Source: Actinomycetes bacterium (lineage in GTDB: Bacteria > Actinomycetota > Acidimicrobiia > Acidimicrobiales > RAAP-2). From it: DNA of 18,442 nucleotides. The notes beneath the pieces are model-generated. The model saw nothing but the letters and a program-made list of their open reading frames with translations. It was not told the origin of the DNA and made no database searches. Within the stretch, counting starts at the first letter, position 1. Each line of letters begins with the position of its first letter. The position numbers and the translations under genes are program-made. The stretch covers positions 1 to 18,442 of the forward strand of contig JAJZSX010000010.1 of assembly GCA_021849435.1 (NCBI GenBank), written 5' to 3'. Below, in pieces: positions 1 through 7,070 of the stretch.

Positions 1-299
1 GTCAGTCGTACGGCGTAGAGGATGCGCACCGTGTGCAGGCGCTCGCCGTTGTCTCGTCGTCGCTCGTCACTCGTGACGCCCACCAGTTGCGGGTCGTTGA
101 CAATCAGTCCCGTCTCTTCGGCGAACTCGCGGATGAGCGCATCCTCGGGCGCTTCGCCGAAGTCGATGCCGCCGCCGGGTAGCCACCACAGCGGCGGGTC
201 GTGATGAGGATTGCTCGATCGAACGAGCACGACTCGTCCATCATTGACGAGGATGCCGTAACTGCGCACCGTCGTACGCTGACGGGGTCGACGGCTCAC
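1..299 (-). CDS. NUDIX hydrolase (3' end outside window)
   Basis: The first 99 codons of a protein reading leftwards off the window. A complete Nudix box is visible: GGIDFGEAPEDALIREF followed by AEETGL, matching G-x5-E-x7-R-E-U-x-E-E-x-G-U. This family hydrolyses nucleoside diphosphates linked to another group (oxidised dNTPs, NDP-sugars, ADP-ribose, dinucleotide polyphosphates); the substrate cannot be told from this part. The motif WWLPGGGIDFGE before the box is typical of small MutT-like members. The start is GTG at 299-297, which overlaps the TGA stop of the upstream permease as GTGA, so translation is probably coupled. Membership of the permease operon is an inference from that overlap and says little about substrate. 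Confidence 0.9.
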   Translation of the reverse strand, partial: MSRRPRQRTTVRSYGILVNDGRVVLVRSSNPHHDPPLWWLPGGGIDFGEAPEDALIREFAEETGLIVNDPQLVGVTSDERRRDNGERLHTVRILYAVRL

Positions 300-1867
300 T
301 GGGGCGTACCGTGCAGCGAGAGGTACGTTCGCCGGCAACCCTCGCCGCAGAAGTAGCGCGTCTCGCCGTCAGCGCCCACCGCGCTCAGCGCCGTGGCCGA
401 GTTGACCCGCATCTCACAGATTGGGTCGATTGCGTCACCGTTCTCGTCACCCTGCATCGGCGCCGAGGCCTGGGCGGCCTCGAGCGCCAAGAAGGCCCGA
501 CGACAGCCGGGCCCGCAGAAGTAGTGCGTCTCGCCGTCAGCGCCCACCGCGCTCAGCGCCGTGGCCGAGTTGACCCGCATCTCACAGATTGGGTCGATCG
601 CGTCTCCGTTGAGGTCTTCTTGCATGGGGGCTGACTCCTCTCCGCGGTCGAACCGCTCGGCGCACCGAATAGAACAGAAGTAGTAAGTCTGACCGTTACG
701 CTGCCGTACCGCAACCGGGGCTGTGATGTCGACGTTCATCCCACAGATCGGGTCGCGGGCGTTCTGTTCGCCGTCGTCGTGGTGAGTCCGTGCGAGGACC
801 ATCAACGTGAGCACAACGGCGGTCGCGACCACGTTGGCGACGAGCGTGGCCCCGAGTGGGAAGTGGCCACTCATCGCCGGCGTGTGACGTGAGGTGGGAA
901 TCAGGTTGGCGCTTCGAAAGAGCGCTTCGACGACGAGTCCACCCGCGGACATCACGAACCACAGCAGGCCAAAGAGCCGCATCGTCATGGACGAACCATA
1001 GAAACGCCGATAAATGAACAGCAGCGGCAGGGTCACCAGGTCTGCGAAGATGAAGGCGATTACGCCGCCGAAGGCCACGCCGTGGGTCCAGAGTGCGGCG
1101 GCGAGCGGGATGTTGCCCACGGAACAGACGAACGAGATGACCGCGATGAGCGGCGCAATGACTGCGTTCTCGACCACCGTGAGCCAGCCGTGGCCGGTCA
1201 GGAATATGTGCGACCACCAGACCTGGGGAACGTGCACACTCATGAAGCCGGCGATGAGGAACCCGGCGAGAAGTTCCTTGCGCAACATCGTGAAGTCACC
1301 CAGTGTGTAGCGCGCGGCGAGCGCGTAGTGCCGACGCGTGGTGATCCGCTCACGCCACGCGGTAGTCGCCGGCTGGGTGGGAGGTGGTGCATCTTCCAGC
1401 ACGTGTTCGTACAGTGCGGCTTGATTCCGACGGCTATAGACGAGGCCGGTCAAAAACGCCAGTCCGAAGATCATGATGACCCCGCCGACGATCTGCGCGG
1501 CGAGAAACTGCCAGCCGAGCAGGAGATAGAGCACGATGCCGAGCTCGATGACCAGGTTCGTCGATGCGATCATGAAGATGAGTGAGTTGGTCCACGACGC
1601 CCCGCGCGCGAAGAGAGCTCGCGCCATGGCACTCGCGGCGTAGCTGCACGACGACGAGATGACCCCGAGGAACGAGGCCTTCACTACGTTGCTCGGGGTC
1701 GTCTCGCCGAGTTGGCGCCGCAGACCGTCGCGGGGGAGAAAACTCTGGACCATCCCCGACAACGTGAAGCCGAGGACGAGTGGCCACCACGTCATCCAGA
1801 CCATGGCCGCGCTCTCGCGCAGTCCGACACCGAACCAGCGTGCGACCGTCAAGAGCGCCGATGTCAT
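296..1867 (-). CDS. ArsP/UPF0718-family permease fused to three C-terminal YHS domains
   Basis: A 523-residue polytopic membrane protein. Residues 1-355 hold about eight hydrophobic segments. The signature region SSSCSYAASAMARALFARGA (71-90) and the second-half counterpart FVCSVGNIPLAAALWTHG (247-263) resemble the two-fold repeat of predicted permeases of the ArsP_1 (PF03773) type; the usual CSC near the first is CSY here. After the last span (340-359) come three cytosolic YHS-like domains: DPICGM...YYFCSIRC (C375, C398, C402), DPICEM...HYFCGPGC (C428, C451, C455) and DPICEM...RYFCGEGC (C484, C507, C511). YHS domains are found in heavy-metal transport and handling proteins, so a metal or metalloid permease with its own metal-binding tail is likely. 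The last two domains are a near-identical 56-residue tandem repeat. The start is ATG 1867, after a weak GGGTGG; GTG 1879 is an alternative. A longer reading from TTG 1984 adds 39 charged, non-hydrophobic residues and is unlikely. Confidence 0.85.
   Translation of the reverse strand: MTSALLTVARWFGVGLRESAAMVWMTWWPLVLGFTLSGMVQSFLPRDGLRRQLGETTPSNVVKASFLGVISSSCSYAASAMARALFARGASWTNSLIFMIASTNLVIELGIVLYLLLGWQFLAAQIVGGVIMIFGLAFLTGLVYSRRNQAALYEHVLEDAPPPTQPATTAWRERITTRRHYALAARYTLGDFTMLRKELLAGFLIAGFMSVHVPQVWWSHIFLTGHGWLTVVENAVIAPLIAVISFVCSVGNIPLAAALWTHGVAFGGVIAFIFADLVTLPLLFIYRRFYGSSMTMRLFGLLWFVMSAGGLVVEALFRSANLIPTSRHTPAMSGHFPLGATLVANVVATAVVLTLMVLARTHHDDGEQNARDPICGMNVDITAPVAVRQRNGQTYYFCSIRCAERFDRGEESAPMQEDLNGDAIDPICEMRVNSATALSAVGADGETHYFCGPGCRRAFLALEAAQASAPMQGDENGDAIDPICEMRVNSATALSAVGADGETRYFCGEGCRRTYLSLHGTPQ
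299..634 (-). repeat. Tandem duplication encoding two YHS domains (2 x 168 bp)
   Basis: Two head-to-tail 168-bp units, 467-634 and 299-466, encode residues 412-467 and 468-523 of the permease fusion. The core of the unit is nearly unchanged: 513-610 and 345-442 differ at only 3 of 98 positions, silent changes included. The unit edges have diverged more. The first YHS domain (residues 372-405) belongs to the same fold but is not close at DNA level, so the extra domain arose by local duplication within the gene. Confidence 0.95.
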
Positions 1868-1884
1868 CGAATACGCCACCCGAC

Positions 1885-1910
1885 ATCGGTCACCGATTCG
1901 CCGGTGACCG
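1885..1910. promoter_or_regulatory. Inverted repeat upstream of the permease (candidate operator or leader hairpin)
   Basis: Arms CGGTCACCG (1887-1895) and CGGTGACCG (1902-1910) are perfectly complementary, separated by six bases. A second, nested dyad ATCGGT-C-ACCGAT lies at 1885-1897. The centre is about 30 bp upstream of the permease ATG, in the divergent region shared with the thioesterase. It could be a repressor site for a metal-responsive regulator or an RNA hairpin in the leader. No regulator gene is adjacent. Confidence 0.45.
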
Positions 1911-2011
1911 TCCGCCCGTCGCCATGGCGCACCGCGACCTGAACGTGGGTGGCAGCCAGCATCGAACCTCTTTCTCGGGTTCAATCTTACGGCGACTGGC
2001 GCGAGGGCCGT

Positions 2012-2017
2012 TATGGT
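2012..2017 (+). promoter_or_regulatory. -10 element of a leaderless promoter for the thioesterase
   Basis: TATGGT ends six bases before ATG 2024. This places the expected transcription start on the A of the start codon. No Shine-Dalgarno sequence precedes the gene, which fits leaderless translation. There is no convincing -35. Confidence 0.45.
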
Positions 2018-2023
2018 TGGCCA

Positions 2024-2851
2024 ATGGACCAGGGCGGCTCAGTACCAACCTTGCGTGATTCTGCGGCGGTCGATCCCGTCGACCACGGCCGGTTCGTGGT
2101 CGAGCTGTCGAGGTTCTACACCGTCATGGACCACCCGAACGGGGGGTACCTGCAGGTCGTCATGGCCAACGCAGCCTTGGCCGCGGCGTCCCAAGACGGG
2201 TCTTCGCATCTACACGCCACGGCCGTGACTACGAACTACATCGGGGCCCCGACCGTTGGCCCGGCTACGCTCGAGGCGCAGGTCCGCAAGGTGGGGCGCG
2301 GAGTCTCGTTCGTCCACGTCGAGCTGATTCAGGACGGTCTGGTCACGACGGAATCCCTGGTGACGCTCGGGACGCTGCACGACGGCCCAGTGCGGTACCT
2401 CGGGGCCAGCGCGCCCGACATCGCGCCACTGGCATCGTGTCGGCGATCGACCGGCGGCGACGAGGTCAACATCGCTCGGATCGTCGATCTTCGAATGGAC
2501 CCGGCCACCGCCGGATGGTCGATCGGTGATCTCCGCGACGTCGGTGAGGTTCGCGGTTGGTTGCGTCTAGACGATGGGTCTTCGGGGTGGGACGCGTCGG
2601 CTCTGTTGTTCGCCAGTGACGCGTTGCCGCCGGCGACGTTCCCGCTCGGCTCTTCGGGCTGGGTTCCCACACTGCAGTTGACGTCCTACGTCCGACGTAT
2701 CCCCGTCGGCGAATGGTTGCGCGCTCGTCAATGGTGTCTTGTCATTGCCGACGGCGTGGTCGATGAACGTTGTGAGCTCTTCGACGAGCGCGGGGAACTC
2801 GTCGCGTCGTCGAGTCAATTGGCGATGGTGCGCTTTCCCAGCCACTCATGA
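2024..2851 (+). CDS. TesB-like double-hotdog acyl-CoA thioesterase
   Basis: A 275-residue protein resembling the thioesterase-like superfamily with two hotdog folds (TesB/4HBT_3 type), which hydrolyse acyl-CoA to free acid and CoA. The first hotdog covers about residues 20-120, with HPNGGYLQVVMANAA (37-51, the hot-dog helix) and strands TAVTTNYIGAPTVGPATLEAQVRKVGRG. The second spans about 150-270, with ALLFASDALPPATF (193-206) in the matching helix position and the strand LQLTSYVRRIP. Length is normal for the family. ATG 2024 is chosen because TATGGT sits at the leaderless distance and because conserved sequence begins soon after; an extension to 1949 is possible but adds residues without family character. 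Its stop overlaps the start of the release-factor-like gene, so the two are probably co-transcribed. The acyl chain preference is unknown. Confidence 0.82.
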   Translation: MDQGGSVPTLRDSAAVDPVDHGRFVVELSRFYTVMDHPNGGYLQVVMANAALAAASQDGSSHLHATAVTTNYIGAPTVGPATLEAQVRKVGRGVSFVHVELIQDGLVTTESLVTLGTLHDGPVRYLGASAPDIAPLASCRRSTGGDEVNIARIVDLRMDPATAGWSIGDLRDVGEVRGWLRLDDGSSGWDASALLFASDALPPATFPLGSSGWVPTLQLTSYVRRIPVGEWLRARQWCLVIADGVVDERCELFDERGELVASSSQLAMVRFPSHS

Positions 2852-3273
2852 CCCCCGAAGCGGGCGGGGAGTGGCTCGAGGTCGGTGCTGGCACGCGTAT
2901 TCCCCTCGAAAACATCACCGTGCGAGCCGAGACATCTGGTGGGCCGGGTGGCCAGCACGCGAATCGGGCCCGGACGAAGATTGTGGTGACGCTGCGCGTC
3001 GAAGAGGTTACGACGCTTGACCCAGCGGCGCGTGAGCGGTTGGTCGGCGTGCTCGGGCCAGTCGTGCGGTCTTCGGCGAGCCGTTTCCGCTCACAGTCCC
3101 AGAACCGCGAGGCGGCACTCGAACAGCTTCGCCTACGACTGGCCGCGGCGTTGAGTCAACCCGAGGTTCGCCGACCGACCCGCGCGACACGCGCGTCGCG
3201 AGTTCGTCGAATTGAGGAGAAACGGGCGCGGGGGCGTCAGAAGCAGAGTCGCCGCACCACTGACGACGACTGA
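2848..3273 (+). CDS. arfB: ArfB/YaeJ-type peptidyl-tRNA hydrolase (ribosome rescue)
   Basis: A 141-residue protein with the class I release-factor catalytic loop SGGPGGQHANRARTKI; the GGQ is residues 34-36. It lacks the codon-recognition domains of RF1/RF2, and a basic tail (about residues 112-138, RRPTRATRASRVRRIEEKRA onward) matches the C-terminal helix that ArfB inserts in the empty mRNA channel. The expected role is release of peptides from ribosomes stalled without a stop codon. The start ATG overlaps the thioesterase stop as ATGA, indicating coupled translation. The stop codon ends at 3273, directly abutting the stop of convergent surE. The functional link with a thioesterase is not obvious and may be only positional. 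Confidence 0.88.
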   Translation: MTPEAGGEWLEVGAGTRIPLENITVRAETSGGPGGQHANRARTKIVVTLRVEEVTTLDPAARERLVGVLGPVVRSSASRFRSQSQNREAALEQLRLRLAAALSQPEVRRPTRATRASRVRRIEEKRARGRQKQSRRTTDDD

Positions 3274-4125
3274 CTACCGAGCGCGCGCGAGGTGGCGGCT
3301 GATCAAGTCGAGTGCCGCGGTCACCGGACCGTTCATCGATTCATCGAGGTTCTCGTGCGGGCCCCGCAACGGCGTCAGCGACGCGTAGCCCGCGGCGAGC
3401 AAGGCGCCGTCGTCATCGGAGGACTCGTCGCTGACGTCACCGAGTTCGGGGGACGCGGCGCCGAAGCGCAGTGGCAACTCGCCCTCGTCACCGAGTGGCT
3501 CACCGCCGGCTCGCGGTCCCGCGGCACTGACCACGCCGGCGGTCGAGATGTGTCCGCGTCGAACACCTCGCAACTGGGCCGCTGGCAGATTCGGGACATT
3601 CAGGTTGAACACCGTGCTCGAAGGCGCTCGCAGGAGTTCGTCAACGACCTCGAGCGCCACCGCAGCGGCAGTTTCGTAGTGGACGGTCTCGCCCCACTGC
3701 ACCGATATCGCGAGTCCGGACACGCCCAACTGCGCCGCGGTGAGGATTGCCCCGACGGTGCCCGAGTGCAGGACGCTGCGACCAACGTTGGCGCCGGCGT
3801 TGATCCCTGAGAGTACGAGGTCGGGCTCGATCCCGAAACTGCCGATAGATCCGAGCAACGCGCACAACGCGGGCGGCGCCTCTAGGGCGAAGGTGGGAAT
3901 CGACTCGGCGCCGGCGATCGTGTGTCGACTGTACGCAACCGAGGGGTGTTCGAATACGTCGCCAACGGCAGCGGACATCCCCGAGTAATTCGTTCGCGGT
4001 GCCACGACGACAGCTTCACGCACGTCGCCGTCGGCGCCGTCCTCGATCCAACGCGCTACCGCACGGGCGAGCACTGCGATGCCCGGCGCTCCCACGCCAT
4101 CGTCGTTCGTGATGAGAATTCGCAT
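3274..4125 (-). CDS. surE: SurE 5'/3'-nucleotidase
   Basis: A 283-residue protein beginning MRILITNDDGVGAPGI, the SurE signature, with metal ligands D8 and D9. Other conserved elements are NYSGMSAA (S48, third ligand) and LSGINAGANVGRSVLHSGTVGAI (N109, fourth ligand). SurE enzymes are metal-dependent phosphatases that dephosphorylate nucleoside monophosphates (and in some species polyphosphate), with roles in stationary-phase survival and nucleotide salvage. Length is slightly above the usual 250-270, the extra residues forming an acidic insertion near 225-240 (DVSDESSDDDG). ATG 4125 is the only sensible start because the catalytic motif follows at once. It is a single gene, convergent with arfB and divergent from the epimerase-family gene. 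Confidence 0.95.
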   Translation of the reverse strand: MRILITNDDGVGAPGIAVLARAVARWIEDGADGDVREAVVVAPRTNYSGMSAAVGDVFEHPSVAYSRHTIAGAESIPTFALEAPPALCALLGSIGSFGIEPDLVLSGINAGANVGRSVLHSGTVGAILTAAQLGVSGLAISVQWGETVHYETAAAVALEVVDELLRAPSSTVFNLNVPNLPAAQLRGVRRGHISTAGVVSAAGPRAGGEPLGDEGELPLRFGAASPELGDVSDESSDDDGALLAAGYASLTPLRGPHENLDESMNGPVTAALDLISRHLARAR

Positions 4126-4132
4126 ACGTCGT

Positions 4133-4138
4133 ACCCTA
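4133..4138 (-). promoter_or_regulatory. -10 element for surE, near-leaderless
   Basis: On the minus strand TAGGGT lies seven bases before the surE ATG. This leaves at most one leader base and no room for a Shine-Dalgarno sequence, so surE is probably transcribed without a leader. Confidence 0.4.
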
Positions 4139-4145
4139 ACTGTCG

Positions 4146-4151
4146 TAAGTT
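4146..4151 (+). promoter_or_regulatory. -10 element for the epimerase-family gene
   Basis: TAAGTT lies 28 bases before ATG 4180, with the ribosome-binding stretch GGAAGAGAGG (4161-4170) in between. That gives a leader of about 22 bases. No good -35 is visible. It sits back to back with the surE promoter. Confidence 0.3.
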
Positions 4152-4179
4152 ACGTACCGAGGAAGAGAGGAATCGGTCG

Positions 4180-5091
4180 ATGCTGCCCTCCGGCGAACAG
4201 ATCGCGATTGCCCACGGCGACCAACGTGCCGTCATCACTGAGGTCGGGGCCACCCTTCGTACCTACGTCCAGGGCGGGGTGGCCGTCGTCGAAGGGTACG
4301 CGGGCGACGAAGTCCCCGTCGGGGCTCACGGCCAGGTCCTCTACCCGTGGCCGAACCGCTTGAGCGCGGAACCCTGGTCGTTCTCGGATCGCACCGGCCG
4401 ACCGACCGTCGACATCGTTGAACAGGTGGCGGCGATCCACGGGCTCGTGCGGTGGCGACCTTTTCGTGTGGAGTCGGTGAACCAGAATCGCTGCGCGCTG
4501 TCGCTGCTCTTGCATCCCACACCGGCGTATCCATTCGCCTCGTCGATCGAAGTGGCGTACCACCTCGGCTCGATGGGCCTGACCGTGACGACGACGATCA
4601 AGAACCTCGACGAGGTGGCGATTCCATTCGGCTTGGGCTTTCACCCGTATCTCGCCGTTACCACGCCAACGATCGAGGGTTCGACGTTGCGTGTACCGGC
4701 CCGGGCCTTCGTCGCGGTGAACGCGCGTCAACTGCCGACCGGCGAAATCCTGCCTGTGACGCATCACGCGCTCGACTTCACCGTGGCAAAATCGCTCAAC
4801 GGTCATGAGCTCGACGTCACGTACACCGAGCTGACCCGTGACGATTACGGCATGGCCACGGTCTCGTTGGTCGACAAGGACGACGGGTGCGTTGAACTGA
4901 GCATGGACCGAAACTTCCCTTACGTCCAGATCTACACGGGTGATCAACTCGGTCACGGTCGGCGACGGACCTCGGTCGCGGTCGAACCGATGACGTGCCC
5001 GCCGGACGCGTTGCGTAGCGGAAAGGACCTCGTGGTTCTTCAACCCGGTCAGCATTGGGCCGGATCATGGCGGATGCGACGTCTATTGTGA
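4180..5091 (+). CDS. Aldose 1-epimerase (galactose mutarotase)-family protein
   Basis: A 303-residue protein of the GalM-like fold (COG2017). Matching family features are YPWPNRL (R60), the first catalytic-site histidine in IHGLVRW (H87), the general-acid histidine in GLGFHPYL (H155) and the general-base glutamate in VAVEPMTCPPDAL (E269). These enzymes interconvert alpha and beta anomers of aldoses. Substrates of this subgroup are often not galactose, so the sugar is unknown. The start ATG 4180 is supported by GGAAGAGAGG nine bases upstream, and conserved sequence starts just after. Upstream in-frame extension as far as 3922 runs through the surE gene and is not real. The next gene starts inside the 3' end, so the two form an operon with the SDR. 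Confidence 0.85.
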   Translation: MLPSGEQIAIAHGDQRAVITEVGATLRTYVQGGVAVVEGYAGDEVPVGAHGQVLYPWPNRLSAEPWSFSDRTGRPTVDIVEQVAAIHGLVRWRPFRVESVNQNRCALSLLLHPTPAYPFASSIEVAYHLGSMGLTVTTTIKNLDEVAIPFGLGFHPYLAVTTPTIEGSTLRVPARAFVAVNARQLPTGEILPVTHHALDFTVAKSLNGHELDVTYTELTRDDYGMATVSLVDKDDGCVELSMDRNFPYVQIYTGDQLGHGRRRTSVAVEPMTCPPDALRSGKDLVVLQPGQHWAGSWRMRRLL

Positions 5092-5813
5092 GCGGCCGAG
5101 TCGTCCTCGTGACGGGTTCATCTCGCGGTATCGGGGCGGCGACGGCGACCCGATTCGCGTCTCGCGGCGATCTCGTCGTGTTCAATTCGGCCACGAGCGT
5201 CCAAGCGGGCGAGCGCCTCGCAGCACAAACACCGAACTCGATCTACGTCCAGGCGTCGATCGGCGTGCCAGGTGAAGCCGAGCGACTCGTCACCGAAGTG
5301 CTCGATCGCCTGGGCCGCCTCGACGTGCTCATCAACAATGCGGCTACGACGTCGGTCATCGACCACCATGATCTCGCCGCCGCGTCACTGGAGGTGTGGC
5401 GTCAGATCTTCGAGGTGAACGTGTTTGGGACGTGGGCGATGTCGGTCGCCGCGATGGAGGCGCTGCGAGCGGCGAAGGGATCTATCGTCAACGTGTCGTC
5501 GATCGCCGGTATTCGCCAGACCGGATCGTCGATCCCCTACGCGACCTCCAAGGCGGCGCTCAATCACCTCACCACGCTGCTCGCCAAAGTCGTGGGCCCC
5601 GAGGTACGTGTCAACGCCGTTGCTCCGGGACTGGTCGATACCGAGTGGACGGCGCAGTGGGATGCGGTCCGCCATCACGTCCAGGCGGTTGCGCCCCTGC
5701 GTCGCAGCGCGACACCCGAGGACGTGGCCGCTGCTATCGAGTCGTTGGTAGACGACGTCTACGTGACAGGACAGATCCTTGCGGTTGACGGTGGGCTCAG
5801 TCTGATGCAGTGA
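5067..5813 (+). CDS. Short-chain dehydrogenase/reductase (SDR)
   Basis: A 248-residue classical SDR. The cofactor motif TGSSRGIG is at 16-23, NNAA at 90-93, the structural Asn at N118, and the catalytic triad is S145, Y158 (YATSK) and K162. The C-terminal ILAVDGGLSL fits the family. It oxidises or reduces a hydroxyl/keto group with NAD(P); the residues after beta-strand 2 (FNSATS) lack the Asp typical of strict NAD preference. ATG 5067 overlaps the preceding gene by 25 bases. GTG 5088 overlaps its TGA as GTGA and is an equally plausible start seven residues later. The partner sugar-epimerase-like gene suggests a carbohydrate substrate, but this is inference. The last 17 bases overlap the convergent DUF2236 gene. 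Confidence 0.87.
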   Translation: MADATSIVSGRVVLVTGSSRGIGAATATRFASRGDLVVFNSATSVQAGERLAAQTPNSIYVQASIGVPGEAERLVTEVLDRLGRLDVLINNAATTSVIDHHDLAAASLEVWRQIFEVNVFGTWAMSVAAMEALRAAKGSIVNVSSIAGIRQTGSSIPYATSKAALNHLTTLLAKVVGPEVRVNAVAPGLVDTEWTAQWDAVRHHVQAVAPLRRSATPEDVAAAIESLVDDVYVTGQILAVDGGLSLMQ

Positions 5814-6675
5814 CCGGCTTCGTGGGTGGCACGGCTGCCCGCAGGAGTCGGTTCATCGCACTGGTGGCGCGACTGATCATGAGTCGTTGCCAACGACTTC
5901 GTTGGGCCACCCCGAGCGTTTCAAGGGCCCAATTCGGTAGTAGTCCGAGGGCGCTTTCAACGAGCAGCCAGTACGCGAGCCGTTGAACGAGGCCGCCGCC
6001 GACACCGGCTTTGAGAAAGTCGCGGGCCTCGACGCCGTCGGCGCTCAAACGCAACTCGGGGCGAAAGGCGCGTAGCCGGCGGTGTAGTTCCGCGACCGTC
6101 GTCGGCGGCGACTCGCCTCCGAGGTCCACCGCCACTTTGGCCATCTCGGACACGTAGCGGTCCCCGTCGGCCGATGAGAGTCGGTGGGGTCCAAAGAGCT
6201 GATAGGACTCAAGGAAGATTGTCGTGCCCGCGACGTGCACCCACGACAGCAGGTGCGGGTCGCTCGCCTCGTAGCTCACGCCGTCATCGGCGACGCCGCG
6301 TACCGCGAGGTGGATCGCCTTCACGCGTTCGATGGACGCGTACGCGGTGTTACGCGATCCGTAGGTGGTGTCGCCGATGAAGTTGGCGGTCTGAAGCACT
6401 CGACCTAACGTGTCCTCGCGGTACCGGGAGTGTTGTGCGACGCCCGCCATTGAGTACGGGTGCAGCATTTCGAGAAACAGCGAGCCGATACCCCCGATGA
6501 GCATGGCCGCCAGATCGCCGTGGACGATGCGTGCGACGCCGTCGACGGGCTGGTACGACTCGGCGGGGTCCAGACACATTGGCGGTGGCTCGCGCGTCAA
6601 CCCAGCGGCGTTGCGAATCGACCGGTTGGCCCGCACCCGAATCCGCTCGGGAATCGGGGTCCTCGATTGGGGCAC
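5797..6675 (-). CDS. DUF2236 / MpaB-type (latex-clearing-protein-like) oxygenase-family protein
   Basis: A 292-residue protein with the DUF2236 pattern: LHPYSMAGVAQHS (71-83), a GR..QT...I segment (91-100), HLAVRGVADDGVSYEASDPHLLSWVHVAGT (122-151) and later Tyr/Gly positions. The fold is shared with rubber oxygenase Lcp and fungal MpaB. Lcp is a b-type haem protein, and many bacterial DUF2236 members have conserved His residues that could bind haem (here H72, H82, H122, H141, H147). The reaction here is unknown. The GTG 6675 start is supported by GAGGAGG eight bases upstream. It stands alone, divergent from clpS and overlapping the SDR at its 3' end by 17 bases. A -10-like TAAAAT lies at 6711-6706. 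Confidence 0.8.
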   Translation of the reverse strand: MPQSRTPIPERIRVRANRSIRNAAGLTREPPPMCLDPAESYQPVDGVARIVHGDLAAMLIGGIGSLFLEMLHPYSMAGVAQHSRYREDTLGRVLQTANFIGDTTYGSRNTAYASIERVKAIHLAVRGVADDGVSYEASDPHLLSWVHVAGTTIFLESYQLFGPHRLSSADGDRYVSEMAKVAVDLGGESPPTTVAELHRRLRAFRPELRLSADGVEARDFLKAGVGGGLVQRLAYWLLVESALGLLPNWALETLGVAQRSRWQRLMISRATSAMNRLLRAAVPPTKPVTASD

Positions 6676-6705
6676 CGTGTCGTCCTCCTCGGTCGCGCCT
6701 CGTTC

Positions 6706-6711
6706 ATTTTA
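6706..6711 (-). promoter_or_regulatory. -10 element for the DUF2236 gene
   Basis: On the minus strand TAAAAT is a strong -10 match about 30 bases upstream of the GTG start. It leaves room for a short leader that contains the GAGGAGG ribosome-binding site at 6690-6684. Confidence 0.4.
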
Positions 6712-6752
6712 CGGCTGCTTTCATTTTCCCCGTCGCTCTGGGACACTGTGTG

Positions 6753-7070
6753 ATGGCTCAAACGACACGTCGGCGAACAACCGATGCCGATGTCGCAACA
6801 GAATCCGACGTTTCGAGTGAGACGACGACGGCAACGAAACGACCGTGGAGCGTCGTCGTCTGGAACGATCCGGTCACGCCCATGAACGTGGTCGTGGCCA
6901 TTTTCAAGAGAATCTTCGGCTATTCGAACAACAAGTGCACCCAGTTGATGCTGACGGTTCACCATGAAGGGCGGGCCGTGGTCTGGTCCGGTGAGCGTGA
7001 ACGCGCCGAACGCTACTGCGTCAAGATCCAGGTTGCGGGACTGCAGTGCACGGTAGAGGAGGCCGCCTGA
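6753..7070 (+). CDS. clpS: ClpS, ATP-dependent Clp protease adaptor
   Basis: A 105-residue adaptor that delivers N-end-rule substrates to ClpAP/ClpCP. Residues 1-30 form a polar, Thr-rich extension. The folded domain starts at WSVVVWNDPVTPMNVV; N38, D39, T42, M44 and H70 have the spacing of the N-degron pocket in E. coli ClpS (N34, D35, T38, M40, H66). The C-terminal half ERERAERYCVKIQVAGLQCTVE is typical of actinobacterial ClpS. ATG 6753 gives the standard length; no clear Shine-Dalgarno sequence precedes it. The TGA stop shares one base with the ATG of the next gene (TGATG), so the pair is coupled, as in other actinobacteria. Confidence 0.95.
   Translation: MAQTTRRRTTDADVATESDVSSETTTATKRPWSVVVWNDPVTPMNVVVAIFKRIFGYSNNKCTQLMLTVHHEGRAVVWSGERERAERYCVKIQVAGLQCTVEEAA

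Noticed and set aside
345..610. Tandem 168-bp repeat as a CRISPR or mobile-element signal
   Set aside because: There are only two long units, in frame within a coding domain, with no spacers, terminal repeats or transposase.
311..634. Plus-strand frame with a repeated peptide in the YHS duplication
   Set aside because: It is the antisense of the YHS repeat; the minus strand encodes the conserved Cys motifs.
1868..1984. 39-residue N-terminal extension of the permease from TTG 1984
   Set aside because: The added residues are charged and low-complexity, they cross the inverted repeat, and no ribosome-binding site supports TTG.
4150..5055. 301-codon open frame on the minus strand opposite the epimerase-family gene
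   Set aside because: It is Arg/His/Asp-rich shadow translation of a GC-rich gene that has clear family motifs on the plus strand.
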